A DNA stretch of 64,000 nt from Streptomyces sp. NBC_00461 (GTDB lineage Bacteria; Actinomycetota; Actinomycetes; Streptomycetales; Streptomycetaceae): NCBI RefSeq assembly GCF_036013935.1, contig NZ_CP107902.1:7473001-7537000 (forward strand). Direction: 5' to 3'. The translations under genes were made by a program, and so were the position numbers. The notes beneath the pieces were generated by a model. It saw only the letters and a list, made by a program, of their open reading frames with translations, was not told the DNA's origin and did no database searches. Positions 51,990 through 59,414 of the stretch are shown one piece after another. Each line of letters begins with the position of its first letter. Position 1 is the stretch's first letter.

Positions 51990-53102
51990 ATGCGCGACAA
52001 CCTCCTCATCGCCTTGTTCGCCTTCCTCGGCGCCGCCGCTGCCGGACTCCTCGGCGCCTGTGTGCTGCTGCTGATCCGGCGCCGCTCGCTCGCCCTGCAC
52101 CTCGGCGTGGTCGCCGCCGTCGCCGTCTCCGCGATGCTCGCGGGCACCCTCGCGGTCGCCCAGGCCATGTTCCTGTCCGGGCACGATCTGAAGGTCGTCA
52201 CGACCGTCGTCGCGATGGCCGCCGTGGTCTCCCTGGCCACCGCGCTGCTCCTGGGCCGCTGGGTGGCCGCCCGCAGCCGTGCCCTCACCCTCGCCGCCCG
52301 CTCCTTCGGCGACGGCGGCGACTTCACCTCGCCCGACGGCCCGGCGACCGCCGAACTCTCCGCCCTGAGCCGTGAGTTGGAGGCCACCAGCGCCAAACTC
52401 GCCGAGTCCAGGGAACGCGAACGCGCCCTGGAGACCTCCCGCCGTGAGCTCGTCGCCTGGATCTCCCACGACCTGCGCACTCCGCTGGCCGGCCTGCGCG
52501 CGATGTCGGAGGCCCTGGAGGACGGCGTCGCCGCCGACCCCGACCGCTATCTCAGACAGATCCGCACGGAGGTGGAGCGCCTGAACGGCATGGTCGGCGA
52601 CCTCTTCGAACTCTCCCGTATCCACGCGGGAACGCTGGCGCTGAGCCCGAGCCGGATCTCCCTGTACGACCTCGTCGGCGACGCGCTCGCGGGCGCCGAC
52701 CCGCTGGCCCGCGAGAACGGCGTACGGCTGGTCGGAGACCGGGTCGAGCCGTTGCCGGTGGAGGTGGACGGCAAGGAGATGAGCCGGGTGCTGGGCAACC
52801 TGCTGGTCAACGCGATCCGGCGGACCCCGGCCGACGGAACGGTCGCGGTGGCCGCCGAGCGCTCGCCCGAAGGCGTCGTGGTGTCCGTCACGGATGGCTG
52901 CGGGGGCATTCCGGAGGAGGATCTCCCGCGCGTCTTCGACACCGGCTGGCGGGGTACGCACGCCCGAACCCCTCCTGCGGGGGCGGGACTCGGCCTCGCC
53001 ATCGTCCGCGGCATCGTGGAGGCCCACCAGGGCACGGCCACCGTGCGCAACGTCCCCGGCGGCTGCCGTTTCGAGGTGGTGCTGCCCGCTGCCGCTTCGT
53101 GA
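51990..53102 (+). CDS. Sensor histidine kinase
   Basis: This 370-aa protein is read from ATG 51990 (GGAGG ten bases upstream; GTG 51981 overlaps the regulator stop). Three N-terminal helices lie in residues 1-95 with little external loop, so it probably senses within the membrane or relies on a partner. A short HAMP-like linker precedes the phosphoacceptor H160 in WISHDLRTPLAGL. The ATPase domain has NLLVNAIRRTP (N box, with R where N-terminal motif typically reads NAxxH), DGCGGIP and GAGLGLAIVRG. It pairs with the preceding regulator. Confidence 0.95.
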   Translation: MRDNLLIALFAFLGAAAAGLLGACVLLLIRRRSLALHLGVVAAVAVSAMLAGTLAVAQAMFLSGHDLKVVTTVVAMAAVVSLATALLLGRWVAARSRALTLAARSFGDGGDFTSPDGPATAELSALSRELEATSAKLAESRERERALETSRRELVAWISHDLRTPLAGLRAMSEALEDGVAADPDRYLRQIRTEVERLNGMVGDLFELSRIHAGTLALSPSRISLYDLVGDALAGADPLARENGVRLVGDRVEPLPVEVDGKEMSRVLGNLLVNAIRRTPADGTVAVAAERSPEGVVVSVTDGCGGIPEEDLPRVFDTGWRGTHARTPPAGAGLGLAIVRGIVEAHQGTATVRNVPGGCRFEVVLPAAAS

Positions 53103-53132
53103 ATGCGGGCAACACCACCGGTCCATCGGGGC

Positions 53133-54134
53133 TTACTGGTTCCGCATCCCCGCTCGCGCGAACTCCCGCATCCCCTCCTCGAAGGAGACCTCCGGCTTCC
53201 ACCCCAACTCGGCCCGCAGCCGCGCCGAGTCCGCCGTGATGTGCCGTACGTCGCCCAGGCGGTACTCACCGGTGACGACCGGCTCCGGGCCGCCGTACGC
53301 CTGCGCCAGTTCCCGCGCCATCTCGCCGACCGTGCGGGGCTCGCCGCTGCCGGTGTTGTACGCCGTCAGCGTGCCCTCGCGCGAACTCGCCTCCAGCGCC
53401 GCCACGTTGGCCGCCGCCACGTCCCGCACATGCACGAAGTCCCGCCGCTGGCACCCGTCCTCGAAGACCCGCGGGGACTCGCCGCGGGCCAGGGACGAGC
53501 GGAAGAAGGAGGCGACGCCGGCGTACGGGGTGTCGCGGGGCATGCCCGGCCCGTACACGTTGTGGTAGCGCAGCGAGACGGCAGAGCCGTCCGTGGCGCG
53601 GGCCCACGCCGCCGCCAGATGCTCCTGGGCGAGCTTGGTCGACGCGTACACGTTGCGCGGATCGACCGGGGCGTCCTCCGCGACCAGGCCCGGGGACAGG
53701 TCCGCGCCGCACATCGGGCACAGCGGTTCGAACCGGCCCGCGTCCAGGTCGGCCACGGCTCGTGGCCCCGGCCGTACGACCCCGTGCCGGGCGCAGCTGT
53801 AGCGCCCCTCCCCGTACACCACCATGGACCCGGCCAGCACGAGCCGCCGGACGCCCGCCCCGGCCATGGCGGTGAGCAGCACGGCGGTGCCGAGGTCGTT
53901 GCGCGAGACGTACTCCGCCGCGTCCGCGAAGCCCGCGCCCAGGCCGACCATCGCCGCCTGGTGGCACACGGCGTCCACACCGGACAGCGCGCCGCTGACG
54001 GAGGCGGGGTTGCGTACGTCCGATGCCGGATCGGCGCGGACGTCGTAGACGACGGGCTCGTGCCCGCGGGCCGCCAGTGCCGAAACGATCTGGGACGCGA
54101 TGAATCCGGCACCGCCGGTGACCAGTACACGCAT
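53133..54134 (-). CDS. NAD-dependent sugar epimerase/dehydratase with Cys-rich insert
   Basis: This 333-aa short-chain dehydrogenase starts with VTGGAGFIASQIVSALAARG (NAD motif GxxGxxG). The active site is YASTKLA (Tyr-Lys pair), with SMVVYGEG before it. An insert of about 45 residues after SMVVYGEG contains YSCARHG and CPMCGADL, spaced to bind a zinc ion, which is absent from ordinary UDP-glucose epimerases. C-terminal DVRHITADSARLRAELGWKP is typical. The expected role is nucleotide-sugar conversion; the substrate is unknown. It converges with the kinase gene with 30 bp between. Confidence 0.9.
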   Translation of the reverse strand: MRVLVTGGAGFIASQIVSALAARGHEPVVYDVRADPASDVRNPASVSGALSGVDAVCHQAAMVGLGAGFADAAEYVSRNDLGTAVLLTAMAGAGVRRLVLAGSMVVYGEGRYSCARHGVVRPGPRAVADLDAGRFEPLCPMCGADLSPGLVAEDAPVDPRNVYASTKLAQEHLAAAWARATDGSAVSLRYHNVYGPGMPRDTPYAGVASFFRSSLARGESPRVFEDGCQRRDFVHVRDVAAANVAALEASSREGTLTAYNTGSGEPRTVGEMARELAQAYGGPEPVVTGEYRLGDVRHITADSARLRAELGWKPEVSFEEGMREFARAGMRNQ

Positions 54135-54227
54135 GCGTTCACGCTAGGGCCGTGAACAGGCGGAACGAGACGGCGCGCTCGGCACGTCACCGGTCCGTAA
54201 GACCTCCCCGGCCGCCCGGAGGCGTCG

Positions 54228-55682
54228 TCAGCTCTCCCGGGCCCCGCCCCGCAGCGGCAGCGTCACCGTGAACACCGTCGATCCCGGCTCACTGCTCAGC
54301 GTGATCGTGCCGCCGTGGGCGCAGACCAGGGAGCCGGCGACCGCGAGGCCGAGGCCGCTGCCGCCGCGGTCGCGGCTGCGGGCCTTGTCGACGCGGTAGA
54401 AGCGGTCGAAGACCCGTTCCCGGTCGGCGGGCGGGATGCCGGGTCCGGCGTCCTCGACGCGCACCACGGCCGTGTCCCGCTCCAGCGCGACCGTCATCGA
54501 CACCGGCGTACCGGCCGGAGTGTGCACGGCCGCGTTGGTGAGCAGGTTGTCCACGACCTGCCGGACGCGGTGCGGGTCCACGCGCAGTTCCAGCGTGCCC
54601 GTGCCGGACGTCACCGTCAGCGGGCGGTCCGGATGGCTCGCCCGGAACGCGGCGGCCGCCTCGCCGACCAGCTCCACCAGATCCGCGTCCCGCACCCGCA
54701 GCGGGGCCTCCACCTCCGCCGCGTCCAGCCGGGCGAGCAGCAGCAGGTCGTCCAGGAGCACGCCCATCCGGGCGGCCTCGGCGCGCAACCGGGCCAGGTG
54801 CCTGTCGCGTTCCTCGGGGGCGTTGGCGGCGGCGTACTGGAAGAGGTCCGCGTAGCCCCGTACGGACATCAGGGGTGTGCGGAGTTCGTGCGAGGCGTCC
54901 GCCACGAACCGCCGCAGCCGCTGCTCGGCCCGCGCGCGCACGGCGAGGGAGTCGTCGATGTGCTCCAGCATCGTGTTGAACGCGGTGCGCAGCTCCTCGA
55001 CCTCCGGGCCGCCGCCCCGCTTGTCGGCGCGCAGCGGCAGCCGGGCCGCCGACTCGGTCAGGTCGTGCGAGGTGATGCCGTGGGCGGTGGACGCCATGTC
55101 GCTCAGCGGGTTCAGGCCCCGGCGCAGCAGCCGCCGGCCGAACACCACCAGCGCCAGCAGCGCGAGCCCGAAGGCGATCACCTGCACCGTGATCAGCCGG
55201 CGTACCGTGTCGTCGATGTCGGCCATCGGCGCCCCGCTGACCAGCACCACCCCGGGCTTGACCTCGCAGGCGCGCAGCCGGTAGTCGCCGTCGCCGACGA
55301 GGTTCGCGGTACGCACGATCTCGGTGTCCGTGGCCTCCTGCGCCCTGGCCAGGGACGTCAGGGGCGCGATGTCCTTCGGGAGGTCGCTGGTCTCCTCGGG
55401 CTTGCGGAGGACGGCGGCGCCGTCCGACACGTCGTACACGGCGTAGTACCAGCCCCAGTACTTCTTGCCCTGGAGAGTGCCGGTCTCCGCGACGTTCTTG
55501 GACTGGGCGACCTGGGCGAGCCCCAGCTGGTCGTCGAGCTGGTTCGACAGATAGTCGCGCATATAGGTCGTCAGGGCCGTGCCGACGACCGCGAACACCA
55601 CCAGGGCCAGCACCCCGAGGCCCAGCGCCAGCCGGGTGCCGAGCCGCAGCCGCCGGTACGACCGCGGGAGCCGGCCGGTCAC
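54228..55682 (-). CDS. Sensor histidine kinase with extracytoplasmic domain
   Basis: This 484-aa protein is read from GTG 55682, coupled to the regulator by GTGA. Two helices (about 20-40 and 165-185) flank a ~125-residue external sensor domain with KYWGWYYAVYDVSDGAAVLR. A HAMP domain follows, then H265 in FVADASHELRTPLMSV. ATPase motifs are NLLTNAAVHTP, DAGPGIPP and GSGLGLAVAGSLV. It is the partner of the regulator at 55679. The nearby flavin-transfer operon, divergent from the regulator, is a candidate target. Confidence 0.96.
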   Translation of the reverse strand: MTGRLPRSYRRLRLGTRLALGLGVLALVVFAVVGTALTTYMRDYLSNQLDDQLGLAQVAQSKNVAETGTLQGKKYWGWYYAVYDVSDGAAVLRKPEETSDLPKDIAPLTSLARAQEATDTEIVRTANLVGDGDYRLRACEVKPGVVLVSGAPMADIDDTVRRLITVQVIAFGLALLALVVFGRRLLRRGLNPLSDMASTAHGITSHDLTESAARLPLRADKRGGGPEVEELRTAFNTMLEHIDDSLAVRARAEQRLRRFVADASHELRTPLMSVRGYADLFQYAAANAPEERDRHLARLRAEAARMGVLLDDLLLLARLDAAEVEAPLRVRDADLVELVGEAAAAFRASHPDRPLTVTSGTGTLELRVDPHRVRQVVDNLLTNAAVHTPAGTPVSMTVALERDTAVVRVEDAGPGIPPADRERVFDRFYRVDKARSRDRGGSGLGLAVAGSLVCAHGGTITLSSEPGSTVFTVTLPLRGGARES

Positions 55683-56386
55683 TCGGCGGCCTGCCGGATG
55701 ACGTACCCGAAGCCCCGTACCGTCTGGATCAGCGGCTCGCCCGTGTCGTCGAGCTTGCGGCGCAGCCGGCTGACGACCAGCTCGACGACGTTCGAGCGGC
55801 CCCCGAAGCCGTACTCCCACACATGGTCGAGGATCTGCGCCTTGGTCATCACGGTCGGCGACTTGCGCATCAGGAAGCGCAGCACCTCGTACTCGGTGGG
55901 GGTGAGCGTGAGCAGCTTGTCGCCGCGCCGCACCTCGCGGGTGTCCTCGTCCATCGTCAGGTCCGCCACCCGCAGCACCGACCGCTGGAAGGACGGCCCA
56001 GCGCTGCGCCGCAGCACCGTCCGCAGCCGCGCCATCAGCTCCTCCACCGCGAACGGCTTGACGAGGTAGTCGTCGCCGCCCCGGGTCAGCCCCGCCACCC
56101 GGTCGGCGACGCCGTCCCGGGCGGTCAGGAACACCACCGGCACCATCGTCCCGGAGCGCCGCAGCCGGTCGAGCACGCCGAAGCCGTCCAGGTCGGGCAG
56201 CATCAAGTCGAGCACCACGATGTCCGGATGGAACTCGCCGGCCAGCCTGAGCGCCTCCTCACCGGAGTTCGCGGTGGCCGCGTCCCAGCCCTCGTAGCGG
56301 GCGACGGTCGCGACGAGATCGGCGATGGGCGGGTCGTCGTCCACGACCAGGAGGCGTACTTTTTCCACCCGCTCATAGTGCGTCAC
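55679..56386 (-). CDS. OmpR-type response regulator
   Basis: About 235 aa from GTG 56386; GTG 56368 or a longer start at 56428 cannot be excluded, as no ribosome site is clear. Receiver: VVDDDPP with phosphoacceptor D60 in VVLDLMLPDLDG. The DNA-binding winged helix has LTPTEYEVLRFLMRKSPTV and VELVVSRLRRKLDDTGEPLI. It precedes its kinase with a GTGA overlap. The divergent gap to 56521 carries an inverted repeat that may be its binding site. Confidence 0.95.
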   Translation of the reverse strand: MTHYERVEKVRLLVVDDDPPIADLVATVARYEGWDAATANSGEEALRLAGEFHPDIVVLDLMLPDLDGFGVLDRLRRSGTMVPVVFLTARDGVADRVAGLTRGGDDYLVKPFAVEELMARLRTVLRRSAGPSFQRSVLRVADLTMDEDTREVRRGDKLLTLTPTEYEVLRFLMRKSPTVMTKAQILDHVWEYGFGGRSNVVELVVSRLRRKLDDTGEPLIQTVRGFGYVIRQAAE

Positions 56387-56434
56387 GCGGCAGCGCGGCC
56401 GGGTCGGGGGGCTCACAGCGGGCCACATCGATAA

Positions 56435-56451
56435 GGACTTGTAAGTAGTCC
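56435..56451. promoter_or_regulatory. Inverted repeat in the regulator/flavin operon divergent region
   Basis: GGACT (56435-56439) and AGTCC (56447-56451) flank TGTAAGT, with a nested ACTT/AAGT pair. It lies 70 bp upstream of the ferric-reductase-like start, in a GC-poor patch between the regulator and the flavin operon. Confidence 0.4.
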
Positions 56452-56520
56452 GACAGGTTCTCGACAGCTCCCGCCCGCCAAGCTCGGGTTACCCAGGATC
56501 CGATCAAGGAGCTGCCGCCC

Positions 56521-57858
56521 GTGACGACCGTCCAATCACCCCCTGCGCCCCCCACGGCGATACGCCCCAGGGTGGTGGCCCGCACCGGCCTCTACGTCGT
56601 GCTCGCCGCCAACGCGGCCGTGGTCGCCTACTTCTTCGCCGAGGCGGGCTTCGCCTCCAACGCGCTGATCGTCATGGGCCGCCTCGCCGGCCTGTACGGC
56701 GCCCTCGTCATGGCCTTCCAGCTGGTGTTGGTCGCCCGGCTGCCCTGGCTCGACCGCCGCATCGGCATGGACCGGCTGACCTCCTGGCACCGCTGGACCG
56801 GTTTCGCCCTGCTGTGGACGCTGCTCGCGCACGTCGTCTTCATCACCTTCGGGTACGCGGACGGGGCCGGCGTCGGCCCGGTCACCGAGCTGGTCGACCT
56901 CGCCGAGACCACCGAGGGCGTGCTCCGCGCGATCGTCGCGTTCGGCATCATCCTCGTCGTCGGCGCGGTCTCGGCCCGCTACGCCCGCCGCCGCCTCGCC
57001 TACGAGACCTGGCACTTCATCCACCTCTACACCTACGTCGCCGTGGTGCTCGCCTTCACGCACCAGGTCGCGGTCGGTACCACCTTCACCTCGTCGGCCA
57101 CCGCGAAGGCGTACTGGTACGGGGTGTGGGGCGTGGCCCTCGGAGCGGTCGTCCTGGGCCGGTTCGTGCTGCCGCTGTGGCGCAACACCCGCCACCGGTT
57201 CCGGGTCTCGGCTGTCGTCCCCGAGTCCGACAACGTCGTCTCGGTCCACATCACCGGCCGCGACCTCGACAGGTTGCCCGCGCAGGCCGGCCAGTTCTTC
57301 CTGTGGCGGTTCCTCACCCCGGACCGCTGGTGGCAGGCGAACCCCTTCTCTCTCTCCGCCGCCCCCGACGGCCGCACCCTGCGCCTCACCGCCAAGGCGG
57401 CCGGCGAGGGCAGCGCCGCTCTGCGGCACATGAAGGTCGGCACCCGCGTGTTCGCGGAGGGCCCCTACGGCGCCTTCACCGCGCTGCACCGGACGCAGTC
57501 CGAGTCGGTGCTCATCGCGGGCGGCGTGGGCGTGACCCCCATCCGTGCCCTGCTGGAGGACCTGGAGGGCCACGCGGTCGTCATCTACCGGGTCGCCTCC
57601 GACCGCGACGCCGTCCTCTACGACGAACTGCGCGACCTCGCCCTCGCCAAGGGGGCCGAGCTGCACCTGGTCACCGGCCCGTCGGTCCCCGACAAGCTGG
57701 CGCCGCGCGAGCTGGGGCAGCTGGTGCCGGACATCGGCGACCGGGACGTCTTCCTGTGCGGACCGCCGCCGATGATGAACGCGGTGCTGCGGACCCTGGG
57801 TGAACTGGGCGTGCCCAAGCAGCAGATCCACTTCGAGCGTTTCAGCCTGGCGGGATGA
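56521..57858 (+). CDS. Ferric reductase-like transmembrane flavoprotein (ferredoxin reductase family)
   Basis: This 445-aa protein is read from GTG 56521 with AAGGAG nine bases upstream. Six helices fill residues 20-215, with His in SWHRWTGFALLWTLLAHVVF and FIHLYTYVAVVLAFTHQVAV suited to bind two hemes. The FAD domain has FFLWRFLTPDRWWQANPFSL, then the NAD(P)H domain IAGGVGVTPIRALLED and VFLCGPPPMMNAVL. It would carry electrons from cytosolic NAD(P)H across the membrane. The FMN-binding protein and ApbE genes follow immediately, so it probably hands electrons to the external flavoprotein. Confidence 0.93.
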   Translation: MTTVQSPPAPPTAIRPRVVARTGLYVVLAANAAVVAYFFAEAGFASNALIVMGRLAGLYGALVMAFQLVLVARLPWLDRRIGMDRLTSWHRWTGFALLWTLLAHVVFITFGYADGAGVGPVTELVDLAETTEGVLRAIVAFGIILVVGAVSARYARRRLAYETWHFIHLYTYVAVVLAFTHQVAVGTTFTSSATAKAYWYGVWGVALGAVVLGRFVLPLWRNTRHRFRVSAVVPESDNVVSVHITGRDLDRLPAQAGQFFLWRFLTPDRWWQANPFSLSAAPDGRTLRLTAKAAGEGSAALRHMKVGTRVFAEGPYGAFTALHRTQSESVLIAGGVGVTPIRALLEDLEGHAVVIYRVASDRDAVLYDELRDLALAKGAELHLVTGPSVPDKLAPRELGQLVPDIGDRDVFLCGPPPMMNAVLRTLGELGVPKQQIHFERFSLAG

Positions 57859-57868
57859 GAGAGACATC

Positions 57869-58555
57869 GTGAAGCGAGCCATACCTGTCGTCGTCCTGAG
57901 CATCGCGGGCCTCGTCCCCGTCTGGCGCTACGTGCCGTCGACCCCCGTAACCACGCCCTCCGCCTCCTCGGCCTCGGGTTCCACCTCCGGCACCGGCGTC
58001 AAGGGCACGACGGTCAAGACGGACAAGGGCCCCGTGCAGGTCCAGGTCACCTTCGACGGCGACAGGATCACCGCCGTGAAGATGCTGCAGCAGCCGAACC
58101 ATCCGCAGACCACGGCGGCGGTGCCGAAGCTGGTCGCGGAGACGCTGAAGGCGCAGAGCGCGGACATCGACACGGTGTCCGGCGCGACCATCACCAGCAA
58201 CGGCTACCGGAAGTCCCTCCAGGCGGCGATCGACGCGAACCACGCGAACCCGAAGGCGTCCGCGTCCTCTTCGGGCTCCGCCTCCTCCGCCTCGGGGAAG
58301 ACCGTGACGGGCCCGACGGTGAACACCTCCAAGGGCGCCGTACAGGTCCAGGTGACCTTCGACGACGACGCCGAGATCACCGCCGTGAAGATGCTCCAGC
58401 AGCCGAACCATCCGCAGACCACGGCGGCGGTGCCGAAGCTGGTCGCGGAGACGCTGAAGGCGCAGAGCGCGGACATCGACACGGTGTCCGGCGCGACCAT
58501 CACCAGCGACGCCTACAAGAAGTCCCTCCAGGCGGCGATCGACTCGGAGGAGTGA
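57869..58555 (+). CDS. Exported protein with two FMN-binding domains
   Basis: This 228-aa protein is read from GTG 57869 (MKRAIPVVVLSIAG). One N-terminal hydrophobic segment serves as signal or anchor. Two FMN_bind domains follow, each ending in the flavinylation motif D-T-V-SGAT, with predicted FMN-carrying threonines T107 and T210. Domains are nearly identical over 133 bp. ApbE, encoded by the next gene, attaches FMN to such threonines. It probably accepts electrons from the ferric-reductase-like protein outside the membrane and passes them to an unknown acceptor. A Ser/Ala-rich linker separates the domains. Confidence 0.93.
   Translation: MKRAIPVVVLSIAGLVPVWRYVPSTPVTTPSASSASGSTSGTGVKGTTVKTDKGPVQVQVTFDGDRITAVKMLQQPNHPQTTAAVPKLVAETLKAQSADIDTVSGATITSNGYRKSLQAAIDANHANPKASASSSGSASSASGKTVTGPTVNTSKGAVQVQVTFDDDAEITAVKMLQQPNHPQTTAAVPKLVAETLKAQSADIDTVSGATITSDAYKKSLQAAIDSEE
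58066..58507. repeat. Intragenic duplication in the di-FMN-binding gene
   Basis: Bases 58066-58198 and 58375-58507 are identical at 132 of 133 positions (only 58087 against 58396 differs), a 309-bp (103-codon) offset. Flanking parts of the two domains are much less alike. Confidence 0.95.
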
Positions 58556-58559
58556 TCCG

Positions 58560-59300
58560 ATGCACCGAGTCGAACACGTCATGGGCTTCCCCATCTCGCT
58601 CAGGGTCGACGACGAGCACGTTCCGGAGTCGGCCGGCGACGCGGTCTTCGCGTGGCTGCGCGAGGTCGACGCCCGCTTCAGCCCGTTCAAGCCTGACAGC
58701 GAGGTGTCCCGCCACGACCGGGGCGAGCTGGGGTCGCACGAGCTCAGCGACGACCTCGTCGAGGTCCTCGACCTGTGCGAGCACTACCGGATCGCGACGG
58801 GCGGAGCCTTCGACGTACGGCTGCCCGGCCGCCGCCTCGACCCCTGCGCCGTGGTCAAGGGCTGGTCGGTGCAGCGGGCGGCGGAGCTGCTGAAGGCGGC
58901 CGGCGCGAAGAGGTTCGTCCTGAACGCCGGCGGTGACGTGGTCGCCGCCGGCGGACCCTGGCGGGTCGGCGTACGGCACCCCGAACACGCCGACAAGCTG
59001 TGCACCGTCCTCGAACTCACCGACGGAGCGGTGGCGACCTCCGCTTGCTATGAACGTGGCGACCACATCATCGACGGCCGCACCGGCCTCCCGGCGACCG
59101 GGCTGCTCAGCCTGACCGTCGTGGCCGCCACCCTGACGGAGGCGGACTCGGTCGCGACGGCGGCCTTCGCGATGGGCGTGAAGGGCGTCGAGTGGGCCGC
59201 CACGCTGCCGGGCTGCGAGGTGTTCGCCGTGGACGCCGGGGGGCAGGTGCTGCGCACGGAGGGGTTTCCGGTGGCCGGGGGGTCTGCGAGGGCTGCCTGA
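58560..59300 (+). CDS. apbE: FAD:protein FMN transferase
   Basis: This 246-aa protein is a compact ApbE. It contains VEHVMGFPISLRV, the FAD/Mg site region FDVRLPGRRLDPCAVVKGWS, VLNAGGDVVAAGG, GDHIIDGRTGLPATGLLSLT and EADSVATAAFAMG. No signal peptide is seen, so the enzyme may be cytosolic in this group, unlike lipoprotein ApbE of Gram-negatives. It transfers FMN from FAD to threonine in SGAT motifs; the preceding gene has two of them. GGAGG precedes ATG 58560. A terminator-like hairpin follows directly. Confidence 0.95.
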   Translation: MHRVEHVMGFPISLRVDDEHVPESAGDAVFAWLREVDARFSPFKPDSEVSRHDRGELGSHELSDDLVEVLDLCEHYRIATGGAFDVRLPGRRLDPCAVVKGWSVQRAAELLKAAGAKRFVLNAGGDVVAAGGPWRVGVRHPEHADKLCTVLELTDGAVATSACYERGDHIIDGRTGLPATGLLSLTVVAATLTEADSVATAAFAMGVKGVEWAATLPGCEVFAVDAGGQVLRTEGFPVAGGSARAA

Positions 59301-59304
59301 CTCC

Positions 59305-59336
59305 CTCCTCCGCCCGACGTCGTTCGAGCGGAGGAG
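59305..59336 (+). terminator. Hairpin terminator after apbE
   Basis: CTCCTCCGC (59305-59313) pairs perfectly with GCGGAGGAG (59328-59336) across a 14-nt loop, starting five bases after the apbE stop. A partial copy of the dispersed repeat (about 59355-59380) follows. Confidence 0.8.
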
Positions 59337-59414
59337 AACACCCCCGTCGCGGCGGGGCCCCGCGCTCCTTGGGGGCGCTGCCGAACCGCGGCCGACCTCG
59401 CCTAACCTGGCGCG

